Assembly: GCA_027625915.1 (NCBI GenBank)
Contig: JANTQA010000023.1
Location: 11,098,001-11,162,000 of the forward strand
Direction: 5' to 3'
Origin: Anaeramoeba flamelloides
Lineage: Eukaryota; Metamonada; Anaeramoebidae
DNA length: 64,000 bases
Shown: positions 23,863 to 33,746 of the stretch, in pieces
Layout: the number at the start of each line of letters is the position of its first letter
Numbering within the stretch: position 1 is the stretch's first letter
Position numbers and translations under genes: made by a program
The notes under the pieces: model-generated
Seen by the model: the letters and a program-made list of their open reading frames with translations, nothing else
Told to the model about the DNA's origin: nothing
Database searches by the model: none

Positions 23863-26800
23863 ATGACAAATAAAAAATTTCAAAAAGAGCTGTTTGAGCT
23901 TAAAAAGCAATCTGAAATCTGTTTTTCAAATGGCGAATATGAAAAGGTGATTCACCTTTTAAAGCCAACGAAACAAAGTGGGAAGAACTTAAACATCCGG
24001 CAATTTAGCGAAAGCCATGCGCATCTGGTCCAATGTCAAGATCTGTTAGCCAAATGTTATGAACGTGTTGGAGCAAAGAAAAAAGCAATCAAAATGTATC
24101 AAAAGATCGTCAATTTTACGGTTCCTGCACTTCGGGACATCAAATCGATCCCACGACAAATCGGAGGAATATTACCTAGGGTGGAGTTTTCGTTATTAAG
24201 GATTTGTGAGCTTGAGGAAAAGGATCGTTTAATTGAGTCTGCGATTAAGGGCTACCGAAACTTTTTAACGCTTGTCTTAAGGGACAACGTCTTCCAAAAG
24301 GAAACCTTTTTCGATTCAAAGCCCATTGGGATCGCATTATTCCGATTAGTATATCTTTTGCTCACCAATGTGTGCAGTTCAATTTATCCGTCGATCAAAA
24401 TTAAAGATTCCAAGATCTTAAAAACACACTTTGTTCCCTTTTCTTTGCCTGAAGAAACGTATTTATTGCTCTCTATATTAGAAAGGATGATTATCGAAAA
24501 GCCAAATCTGAAAATTAATGTCCAGCTATATCATAAAAGAGATCCTCACTTAAATAGAATGAGAATTATTTCTGGAAGTAAATCCAATAAAAGTTTAACT
24601 CTGTTGAAAAAGAAAAATCTCAAAAAAAGTAAAACGGTATCTTTACCCGAAACAAATCGTTTGGACAAAGAAAAAACAAAAGAAAAAGAAAAAGAAAAAA
24701 CAAAAGACAAAGAAAAAGAAAAAACAAAAGAGAATACGAAATCAAAAAAAAAAGAAACCAAAAATATACCAAAGACAAAGACAAAGACAAAATCAAAATT
24801 AAAATCAGAATCCGAAAATAGAAGAGTTGATCGAGAAAAATATCAAAAAAATCGAATGAAATCAATGTCGATATCGACCTTTTCACCAACAAACGATAAA
24901 ACAAAATTTAAAAATGAAAAAAAATTATTAAAGATGAAATCAAAACAAAATTATGATACAAATTCAGATTTATCAGAATTAAAGAAACCAAGCAAAAGGA
25001 GCAAAGGCAATCGAAGTGGTAAAAGTAAGAAAGGCAATAGTAATAATAATACATCAAAAAAAAATAAAAAGCTTCCAAAAGATCTTAATAAACAAAAAGC
25101 CAAAGCAAAGTCAATATCAAATTTAAAAAAAAAGTTAACCAAAAAGAAATCTCCAAAAAATAAGACTAAAATTATTAACGCAGTCCCAAAACTTTTTGAT
25201 TTATTCCCTATTGCAAGTTCAATGAAAATGAACATGAAAGATTTATCAAAATATTTTGAACTGGCTATTAAAACGAACCCAAATAATTCTCATTATTTAT
25301 TCCAATTGGCATTTGCACAGGATTACGACGAAAATCCAGAACTTTCTTTGATTACAGCAGAAAATATCCTTTTTAAAACCCCAAATAATATTCCAATGAT
25401 TTTATTAAAATTAAAAACCTTGATAAATAAATTATCGAAAGAAGAGGTTGCCTTAAGCTTTGCAAATAAATCCTTAAATATATTCAATTCCAAAAAAAAT
25501 GAAAGCAAGAAAAAGAAAGAGAATAAGAAAAGGAATAAAAATGAAAATCGTGTTGTTAAAGAAGAAAAAGAAGAAGAAGAAGATGAAGAAGATGATGATG
25601 ATGAAAAGTATGGATATGGTACCGACGATGACGACGATGACGACAGCGGCGACGGTGATGATGATGACAATTCATTTATTATACAAAAATTAAAACATAT
25701 AATTGGGATCTGCCATTCAAAAATTGCCGATAAGGCACAAAATGAAAGCAAGAGACTAAAACACCAAAAATTGGCAATTCAAACGCTTGACGATTCTTTT
25801 AAAAACGATCCCACCGATCCTGATATCGCCTTTAATCTGGCATTACTTTATGCAAAGTTGAGATGGTTAGACGATGCCACATACTATGCGCGACTGACTT
25901 TAAAATTGAATCCACACTCTTCCCCAAGGCCATGGGAGCTACTTGCTTTAATAATGACGGCCAAAAAGCAATTCAGAGTGGCCGCCGAAATTTGTGAAGC
26001 TGCAATGGTACAATTCCCGGAATCCATTGATTTAATATTATTAAAGGCAGACATTTATTACGAATTAATGAATATTAAAACACAAAGAGTATTTTTAATT
26101 TATAAGCAAGCTCTTGATTTATGGAAAAAAATATTTTTAAAGAATTTAATAAAATTGGGGATCTTAGTTGACCTTCGTAAGCAACAATCCCAAAAATCAA
26201 ATATTTCCTCGTTACCTGAAAATTTATCCTTACTGATTCAAAATTTTGAATCTGGCGCGCTATTAGGCAGAAGCTTAAATGAAATGGTGATTGGGCTAAC
26301 AGCAAATAAAAGGAAAAAAAAAACAAAGCAAAATGCCAAGAATACGGATCAGAAAGGCAAGGGGGGTAAAAGTGGTGGAAGTGGCAGTGGCAGAGGCAGT
26401 GGTAGTGGCAGTAGTAGTAGTAAAGAAAATAATATTAAAATCAATAAAGAAAATCGTAAAGATTATGAGAATTATAAGCAAGCTTTAAAAAATAAGGAAT
26501 ATCCCAAAACCTCAAATTCAGATCTAGGTAGCTCTGATTGGAGCGAAACTCAAAGTTCAGGTGACCATTGGACCGAAAGCTTTTTAAATCAAGGACTATT
26601 GAATAATCAAATTTCACTCAATAATTTAAAACAATTTGGGAAGCAATCTTCACAGCAAATTAATAAAAATCAATTTGTACGATCTGCTTTATTAACCTAT
26701 GCCAAAATCTGGAATTTGGCAGCGAGGTCTTATATCAAAATCGGCAAACTTGACGACGCCCTAACGTGTATTAGAGAAAGCTACATCCTGTCAATAATAA

Positions 26801-27210
26801 TGCCAGATTGCTTCTTTGCCCATGGGCTAATAGAATATGAAAAGCATAACTTTGCAAATGCATTGGACGTTTTTGAAAAGGCATTACTTTTAGATCCCAA
26901 GCATATCGAATCTTTATGTTACAAAGGCCTTGTCTATTTAAAGCAAGCTAAGCACGAGAAAAATGTCGAGAAGGGTCAAAAAATAAATATCGCACTTACC
27001 CATTTGAAATCGGCAGTGAAAATGAACCCCTCTAGCCATTTAGCCTGGAAAAGTTTGGGTATCGCTCGAAAGCACCAATCACAATATCTCGAAAAATCAA
27101 ATGGAAATACAGAAATTTGGAAAAAGGCAATTGATTGTTTAAATAAAGCTACAAAACTTGAAAGTACTAACCCCGTTTACCCTTTTAAAAATATCCAATT
27201 CATTCTTTAG
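23863..27210 (+). CDS. TTC7: TTC7/Ypp1-like TPR protein, about 1115 aa
   Basis: Single exon. The open frame reaches upstream to a TTG at 23839, but the first ATG is 23863, which I take as the start. The N-terminal part (1-210) is helical with segments such as FLTLVLRDNVFQKETFF and IALFRLVYLLL, as in TTC7. TPR helices follow at about 440-540, 640-760 and 940-1110. The C-terminus keeps the TTC7 order: AARSYIKIGKLDDALTCIRE, FAHGLIEYEKHNFANALDVF, an ALTHLKSAV..NPSSHLAW repeat and the closing NPVYPFKNIQFIL, matching the family's ending (a Pro, PF.., I..L). TTC7/Ypp1 bridges EFR3 and PI 4-kinase III alpha at the plasma membrane. The protein is longer than typical metazoan TTC7 because of three low-complexity inserts: Lys-rich about 230-440, Glu/Asp-rich about 546-606 and Gly/Ser about 826-860. 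Antisense open frames over these inserts are shadows. Confidence 0.85.
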   Translation: MTNKKFQKELFELKKQSEICFSNGEYEKVIHLLKPTKQSGKNLNIRQFSESHAHLVQCQDLLAKCYERVGAKKKAIKMYQKIVNFTVPALRDIKSIPRQIGGILPRVEFSLLRICELEEKDRLIESAIKGYRNFLTLVLRDNVFQKETFFDSKPIGIALFRLVYLLLTNVCSSIYPSIKIKDSKILKTHFVPFSLPEETYLLLSILERMIIEKPNLKINVQLYHKRDPHLNRMRIISGSKSNKSLTLLKKKNLKKSKTVSLPETNRLDKEKTKEKEKEKTKDKEKEKTKENTKSKKKETKNIPKTKTKTKSKLKSESENRRVDREKYQKNRMKSMSISTFSPTNDKTKFKNEKKLLKMKSKQNYDTNSDLSELKKPSKRSKGNRSGKSKKGNSNNNTSKKNKKLPKDLNKQKAKAKSISNLKKKLTKKKSPKNKTKIINAVPKLFDLFPIASSMKMNMKDLSKYFELAIKTNPNNSHYLFQLAFAQDYDENPELSLITAENILFKTPNNIPMILLKLKTLINKLSKEEVALSFANKSLNIFNSKKNESKKKKENKKRNKNENRVVKEEKEEEEDEEDDDDEKYGYGTDDDDDDDSGDGDDDDNSFIIQKLKHIIGICHSKIADKAQNESKRLKHQKLAIQTLDDSFKNDPTDPDIAFNLALLYAKLRWLDDATYYARLTLKLNPHSSPRPWELLALIMTAKKQFRVAAEICEAAMVQFPESIDLILLKADIYYELMNIKTQRVFLIYKQALDLWKKIFLKNLIKLGILVDLRKQQSQKSNISSLPENLSLLIQNFESGALLGRSLNEMVIGLTANKRKKKTKQNAKNTDQKGKGGKSGGSGSGRGSGSGSSSSKENNIKINKENRKDYENYKQALKNKEYPKTSNSDLGSSDWSETQSSGDHWTESFLNQGLLNNQISLNNLKQFGKQSSQQINKNQFVRSALLTYAKIWNLAARSYIKIGKLDDALTCIRESYILSIIMPDCFFAHGLIEYEKHNFANALDVFEKALLLDPKHIESLCYKGLVYLKQAKHEKNVEKGQKINIALTHLKSAVKMNPSSHLAWKSLGIARKHQSQYLEKSNGNTEIWKKAIDCLNKATKLESTNPVYPFKNIQFIL

Positions 27211-27701
27211 ATTTATGTTGTATTTATTTTTTTTTTTATTTATTTTTTTTTTTTTTCTATTTCCTTTTCATACAAGTTATAAAACAAAATTAAAGACATT
27301 TAGAAAAAATTTGAAAGATTTTTTAATTAATTCGAAAGGTTATTAGAATCTTAAAATTTCGAATTTTTTTAATTTTTTTTTTTTTTTTTTTTTTTATTTA
27401 TGCAAGAAAAATAAAGAATAATTCTGAGAAAATAGTAGATTAAAAATGTTAAAAGTAACTAAAACCTCTTCTAAAATTATTCATTACATTTTTTTTTTTA
27501 TACAAATTTTGAAAATTAAACTCAAATTCAAAACTTTACACACAGTTTAAACAGTTAAAAGAATAAATACAATAACATAATTTCATTGAAATTGGAAATA
27601 AATTTTGATTTTTGTAAAATATGTAAATTATTTTTTCATCTTTTAAGTTTTTGTTTTTATTTCATTTTTTGAATTATGTAACTTGTTTTGGTATATCAAA
27701 T

Positions 27702-28556
27702 TTTTTTTCAAGGATTGATATTCGGTTAAAGTTGAGTTGTTCAAAATATAAGAACTTTGATAAAATTAGTTGATTTTATCTAAACTTTTGATCGATCAAT
27801 ATTCTTAATAGAATTTAAATTAATTTACCGAAGAATTTTCTTGTTTTGTTTTCTCTTAAAAGTTTTAACACATTCTTTTATTTTGAATAATAATTATATG
27901 TTTCATGTTTGTCGGAAATTGTAAATTAACAACAAATGTTAATATTTAAATTGGTGAATGGTTCTAATTTGGTATTTCTTCTTGAATTGATTAAATTAGA
28001 TAATTTTTTGTTCAAATCTTGAATTTTGGTGTTTTAAAATTTCTGAATTTGGCTTTAGATATGAATTAAATTTTCTAAGAATTACATCCACTCTAAAACC
28101 TACAGTGAAATTTGTTAGGTATAGAAATTGATTTTTCTATCTCTGATAAATTCACAAAAAAAAATCTTCGGTTCGAAACTTTTATAGAATTTTATTGTTT
28201 GACAAAGATTTTTATGAAAAAAATGTCTTATTTGAGAGACTGAAGAAAAAATATTTTGTTACAAATTCCAGAAGAAATACCAAATTAGAATCCATTCACT
28301 AATTGAAATATTAACATTTGTTGTAAAATTACAATTTCCAACAAACATGAAACAAATAATTATTACTCAAAATAAAATAATGTGTGTTAAAAATTTTGGA
28401 GAGAGCAAAACAAAAAAATATATTGGATAAATTTGTTTAAATTCTATTATAAATATTTAATGGATCAAAAAGTTCCATACTAACATCTAATTTTATCAGA
28501 GTTCTTCTAATTTGAACAACTCAACTTTAGCAAAATATCAATCATTGAAAAAAAAT
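27702..28556. repeat. Long inverted repeat, arms of about 281 and 286 bp
   Basis: The left arm 27702-27982 and right arm 28271-28556 are mutually inverted, with landmarks such as AAAGTTGAGTTGTTCAAA / TTTGAACAACTCAACTTT and TTCTAATTTGGTATTTCTTC / GAAGAAATACCAAATTAGAA. A spacer of about 288 bp separates them. The right arm, and sequence continuing to about 28770, is repeated at about 55400-55905. No transposase frame is present, and outer target duplications are not evident. Confidence 0.8.
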
Positions 28557-29783
28557 TTGATATATCAAAACAAGTTACGTAATTCAAAAAATGAAATGAA
28601 AATAAAAAACTTAACTGATGAAATAATGATTTTCATATTTTTTAAAAATCAAAATTTATTTACAATTTATCTGAAATTATATTATCTTGATTGTTTGGGT
28701 TGTTTTAACTGTGTGGAAATTTTTGAATTTTTGTTTATATTGCCAAAAATTGACCTTTTTAAATCACTATAAAAATTAATACAAAGTCTGAGATTGATTA
28801 GCTAGGTACAAAATTAACCAGTAGCCTCTTCAAACTCAAGACCGACTCACCACAAGATCGGGGATTGTAAACCTTAAAAGTGATAATTCGAAATAAAAAA
28901 TATTTCATTCCCGAAAATATGATTTACCTCAGAAATGTTATACTTTGTTTGTTAAAAAAATTTGAAAAATTAATTGTTTTCTGCTTTACGAATTACAGAA
29001 GAACAAAAAATTAGAACAGAAAACAAAAAAGTGAGAATTTAGAATTTTTTTTATTTGATCTGCTTTTTTTATCACAAAGAAAATATTTGTTGATTTTTTC
29101 TAATTGATTTCAACTTTTTTTTTAATTTGGACTTTTAACTACACATGTGCAAAAATTGAAAAATGAAAGATTCGAAATTTTCATGTTTAGAGTTTTCTAT
29201 ATTACTGTGACTTCAATAACATTGATAAGGCACAGTTCTCATCCTTTAAAAAGTCTTTTCTCTTTTTGTTTAATAAATATTTCTATTTTTTGTTTTTTTT
29301 TCTTTCTTCGATCAAAATTTTGAAAATTTTTTACTTTTGATTTCAGGTGGTATTGTGAAATAAATTAATAAAAACAATTTTTGTGGCTGAGATGGGTTTT
29401 CGTCAATAAGTTACTGTGAGGTATACATAAATCTTAGTTAGCCAGCAAAAAAACACTTTCTTAAAAATAATTTAGAAATAGAAAATTCATTTTTCCTTCT
29501 TTTTAGTTTCAAGAAAATTCCTTATCAACAGATTTTGTTGATAAAGCTTTTGGCAACATTCATTTTCGCTGGTTTTAAGAGAAAAATAATTACATTAATT
29601 AGTCAAAGTCCCAACAAAAGAACAATAAGCCTAAGAACACTTACCTGGATTTTAAGCAAATATTTTGGAATTATTACTGAAATATATTTATTGAGAGACA
29701 AATATATTATTCGCTTTTTGGCAGTTTGGAGTTCACTTGGTTTCAGTCTTTTGTTTGATATTTTTTTTTCTTTTTTTTTATTA

Positions 29784-29979
29784 CAGTCAGTTTCACTTTT
29801 AAGGCACAAACTTTCAACGAAATTTAAGGCACAAAAAAAATCTCAAATTAAGGTACAAAATTCAAATTCTAGTAAAAATAAATTGTAAAAAAATAATTCC
29901 AAATTTTGTGCCTTAATTTGAGATTTTTTTGTGCCTTAAATTTCCTTGAAAGTTTGTGACTTAAAAGTGAAACTGACTG
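29784..29979. mobile_element. Palindromic Tc1/mariner-type MITE, copy 2
   Basis: 196 bp starting CAGTCAGTTTCACTTTTAAG and ending with the inverse, AGTGAAACTGACTG. TA flanks both sides (29782-29783 and 29980-29981). The arms pair over roughly 85 bases each around a short AT-rich centre. It is among the least diverged copies. Confidence 0.92.
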
Positions 29980-30108
29980 TATATATATATTTATATATAT
30001 ATATATATATATATAACCAATAATTGTGTTTAAGAAATTTTTCAAAAATAGCCTATTTAACAATTAATATAAATTATAAATATATAAAAATCATAATTTA
30101 TATATTTA

Positions 30109-30303
30109 CAGTCAGTTTCACTTTTAAGTCACAAACTTTCAAGGAAATTTAAGGCACAAAAAAATCTCAAATTAAGGCACAAAATTTGGAATTATTTTTT
30201 TACAATTTATTTTTACTAGAATTTGAATTTTGTGCCTTAATTTGAGATTTTTTTGTGCCTTAAATTTCGTTGAAAGTTTGTGTCTTAAAAGTGAAACTGA
30301 CTG
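30109..30303. mobile_element. Palindromic Tc1/mariner-type MITE, copy 3
   Basis: 195 bp with the same termini and TA on both sides (30107-30108 and 30304-30305). Its central asymmetric segment is inverted relative to copy 2, so the two lie in opposite orientation 129 bp apart. The pair and the TA-rich spacer between them could form a larger cruciform. Confidence 0.92.
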
Positions 30304-31627
30304 TATAAAAAAATAGAATAAATATTCAATAATACCATACTGCAATTATCATATCTTCTAACCAAAGTTAAATTAATTAAATCTCTGTCTCTCAACCATC
30401 AAATAAATACTATTTACTTTAATTATTCAATTTATCATTTTTTGGTTATTTATAATATATATATATATATATATTGTACCATCATTTTTCTTTTTTTTTT
30501 CTAATTTTTACTATTTGTTTTTTCTTCATCAAATTCAATAAATTTTGAGTAAACATAATTTTATTTGTTTTTTCTGTATATTTTGAGTAATTTCAAGGAG
30601 TAAATGAAAATTTGGATAATTATTAATTAAAAGGAGGTAACGGCTGCCCAAAAAAAGTAGATTTTTTTCAACAAAATTTCAATCGATGCCAAACCAGTTT
30701 ATTTTAGAATTTTTTTATTTTTTTTGACATTTTTTTATTATCTAGATTTCAGGTATTCTTTCCCGTTGGTGCAACCATCAAAATGTCTATGTGAAAAAAG
30801 TTAGAAGGAGCATGAAATAGAAAAAAGTAAAAAATCTTAATTTAATTATATAAGTTCAAAAAAAAAAAAAAATGAATCAATTCAGCATAATACATATCAA
30901 ATTTTAATAAAAATCCTATTTATTTGTAAAAATGATATTTTTTTTTATGTCTATTGATCAGAAAGTGAAATTTTTACTAGAGATGAATTTTTTTTTTTGT
31001 AATATTTTTTTTTTTTTTAATTTTAATAAATTTAATATCCTAATAATATATTACAGAATGTTAACGTTAGTAATAACACATCATTATATCAAACTATAAT
31101 CAAAAATATATCTTTTGTGAAATTTTAAAACTCAAAAAAAAAATAAAAATGATAAAAAAAAAATTAAAAAAATTTAAAATTATTTTTTTTCTAGTAATTT
31201 TAATAGGAAAAAAAAATAATTTTTTTCACTTTTTGGCAATTAAAACAGAAAAATTCAAGATATTGGAAAATTGAATTCAGGTTTCATTTAGGTACTAAGT
31301 TGTGAATCGGATTTTCACTCTTAAAAAAATTTCAATTTTTCAAAAATATCAAAAAAAAATTTTACACTTGTGTAGTAATTATACAACTGAAAAAAAAATT
31401 CTATTTGGTGTTGGGTCTGAAACACTTGAAAAATAGACAAAATTACTGTTGTGTAACTAAACCTATTATTTTCCAAATTAAAAATGAAAAAGTTGTATTT
31501 TAATTTTTCCAAAGCAGATATCTGAATCGGTTGAAAAAACAGAGAACTTATAAAACCTATGGGACTGGTAAGTGATGGTTTCTCATTTAATTAGCCCTCT
31601 TTTGAGTTTGGTTTTATCAAAATCTTA

Positions 31628-31825
31628 CAACCAGTTCCACTTTTGAGACACAGACTTTTTCCAAAATTTATTGCACAAAAAAAACTTAAATTAAGCACAA
31701 AATTTGGAATTTTTTTTTCCAATTTATTTTTACTAGAATCTTGAATTTTATTCTTTCATTTGAGATATTTTTTATTGTGCTTTAAATTTTGTTGAAAGTT
31801 TCTGTCTTAAAAGTGTAACTGACTG
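31628..31825. mobile_element. Palindromic Tc1/mariner-type MITE, copy 4
   Basis: 198 bp with diverged termini (CAACCAGTTCCACTTTTGAG on the left, AGTGTAACTGACTG on the right). TA lies on both sides (31626-31627 and 31826-31827). The central ACTAGAATC segment resembles copies 1 and 3. Arm mismatches are more numerous than in copies 2, 3 and 5, so it appears older. Confidence 0.85.
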
Positions 31826-33108
31826 TATGCCAATTTGATACTAACCTATAGTTACAAAAAAGAGAACTTCTGATCTTCAAACCAATACAGTTAATTACAT
31901 GTACCTCAATATGAAGTGGTGAACTGGACTTAAGTATTTTATTTTTCTTCTTTTCAAGCAATATTTTCTATAAAATTACTAATTTTTATAATGAGATATT
32001 TAATCTTTATTGAATTTTTTACGCCTTTGTGTCCTAAATAATCAAGACAGAGTCTGTGGGAAAGAATGTAGATTGATCTGAATTCTTAAGGTTAATTCAA
32101 TTTTGGAAATATAAAGGTTGTCTCTAAATTATTATTTGTTTAATGACTTTCTCTCTTCAATTTTGTAAAAATAGAAATTTCTTCAACTTCCAAAAAACAA
32201 TTTTTTAGAAAAAAAGTGTATTTTGGATACACCATCTTATAAATAAAGATATTTTAGTAAAGTTAATTATTTTTTCTTAAAAATTTTTTTTTTTAAAAAG
32301 ATTTGTTCTTAATTCTTAAAAATTAAGTTTTTTAGAATGAGTAAACTAAAAGTTGATTAAACATTATGAAAAAGAGGTATAACGCACTACTAATAGTTTT
32401 AGAGACAGTCTTAAATACTAAGTGCCTGATCTTTTTGAAAACATACTAGTAATTCGAATTTTGTAAAGTAAAATAAAATTAGAATTTTGAGAATTATTAA
32501 ATCCAACTTTTTCTTGAAATGTCAATAAATTTAAATTCGAAAAATTCGTTGATAATGAAAATGAAAGGCTCTAGTATTTTAGGTTATTGATTATTCTTTC
32601 AATATTTTTGAGGATCTAATGATAATAATTTTTCAAATTTGATGTTTGATCAATTAAATTAAAAATGTTTAAAAGTGATCCATACCATTTTCAAATTCTT
32701 TCTGAGTCAGTCTTTAGTTTGAGTTGAAATTCTCGGTTGTGAAGATTTTTCTAAATTAAAATAATTATACTTGACAAATAAGATTTAATACGAAACTGAC
32801 TCAAAGTAAGTTTTTCAAGTTCAGGTACAAGGATGTATTCCAAGAAATTTTTTCAAACAGAATGATCATAAGGGAAATCAAAATTCTTTCATGGAAACTC
32901 TCCTGAAAAATTTGAAGTTTTATCTAACTTTTTTTTTCCAAAAAGAACACAAGTATAAGAACTTGTTTAACAAATATCATATTATTTTTGATTTCACAAG
33001 AACCAAAACAAGAGAATTAAAATCATTTTTTTTTCAAGTAACCTTTACTTTTGTTTTATAGTTCTTAATTTTCAACAAAAAAGCAAATTCTCGAAAACAA
33101 AATTCTTG

Positions 33109-33746
33109 ATGGGAAACCAAAGTACATATTCAAAATCAATTGAGATACCAAAATCAAGAACAATAGCATATTTTGATATTTTTCATAAAATCACTTCTCC
33201 CCTAATGCTCGTTGATTGCAAACATATGTCATTAGTTGACTTGAATAGCTCGTGTTTGGCTTTATTTGGGATCAGTCGTGATGGATTATGTATTTCGACA
33301 AGCGCTAGCCAATTTTGGCCAAAAACCCAACAATATTACCAAAACAAGACGAGCAACAAATTTTTAAAAACAAAACTTCATAAATCCCTAAAGTAAACCC
33401 AAATTCCCATTTTTTTTCTCTTTATTATCAAAATTTTTTTTTAACTTTATCCTTCAAAAAAAACATAAATTAAAACCCACCTTGATTTTTGATTTATTCT
33501 TTTTTTTTACCTTTTACTTTTGTGATCACGAAAAGAAAAAAAACAAAAACAGAATGGTTTTTTGAATGTGTTGATTCGAAAGGAACTTTATTCTTGGCAC
33601 AGCTTTCTGTAACGAGGATTCAAATTTGGAAAAACTCGATGTACCAAATTGTTCTGAACAAAATATCTAGTGGTCACCTTACAAAAACAAGTCAAAAAAC
33701 TGTCAATATGGGTTTGTCCAGAAAAAGTGAACTAGACGAAGACTGA
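33109..33746 (+). CDS. PAS-like domain protein with N-myristoylation motif, two exons, 164 aa
   Basis: Exons are 33109-33392 and 33536-33746. The 143-bp intron begins GTAAAC and ends CGAAAAG; the later CAG acceptor at 33550-33552 would break the frame. The start is the ATG at 33109, giving MGNQSTYS. Gly2 with Thr6 fits the N-myristoyltransferase consensus, so membrane attachment is predicted. The body looks like one PAS fold: a first half with YFDIFHKITSPLMLVDCK, VDLNSSCLALFGISRDGL and a mid-domain linker, then WFFECVDSKGTLFLAQLSVT and a closing MYQIVLNKIS strand. PAS domains bind small ligands or partner proteins and act as sensors. No kinase, cyclase or other output domain is attached, so it would have to signal through a partner. 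I recall similar MGN-starting PAS proteins in anaeramoebids, which is memory rather than a search result. Confidence 0.7.

Larger units (their letters stand above)
27211..33108. other. Gene-free region between the TTC7-like and PAS genes
   Basis: No supportable gene. It starts with the T-rich 3' flank of the TPR gene. It then holds a long inverted repeat (27702-28556) and three copies of the palindromic MITE. Simple TA repeats lie at about 29981-30015 and 30450-30474. From 31830 to 33100 the sequence is less biased but has no open frame or recognisable motif. Confidence 0.65.

Noticed and set aside
24546-25751. Several minus-strand frames over the TPR gene
   Set aside because: They are shadows of Lys-rich and acidic low-complexity coding sequence, giving only Phe/Leu/Ser runs.
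29535-29888. A 117-aa plus-strand frame, and a 68-aa minus-strand frame over the same stretch with a weak helix-turn-helix look
   Set aside because: The plus frame starts at a non-ATG codon and its last part lies inside a palindromic MITE. The minus frame shows only a loose resemblance to transposase HTH regions and has no continuation. No second copy supports either.
33536-33552. CAG acceptor at 33550-33552 for the PAS gene
   Set aside because: It looks like the better consensus site, but joining the first exon there shifts the frame into a stop. The AAAAG acceptor at 33535 keeps the frame.
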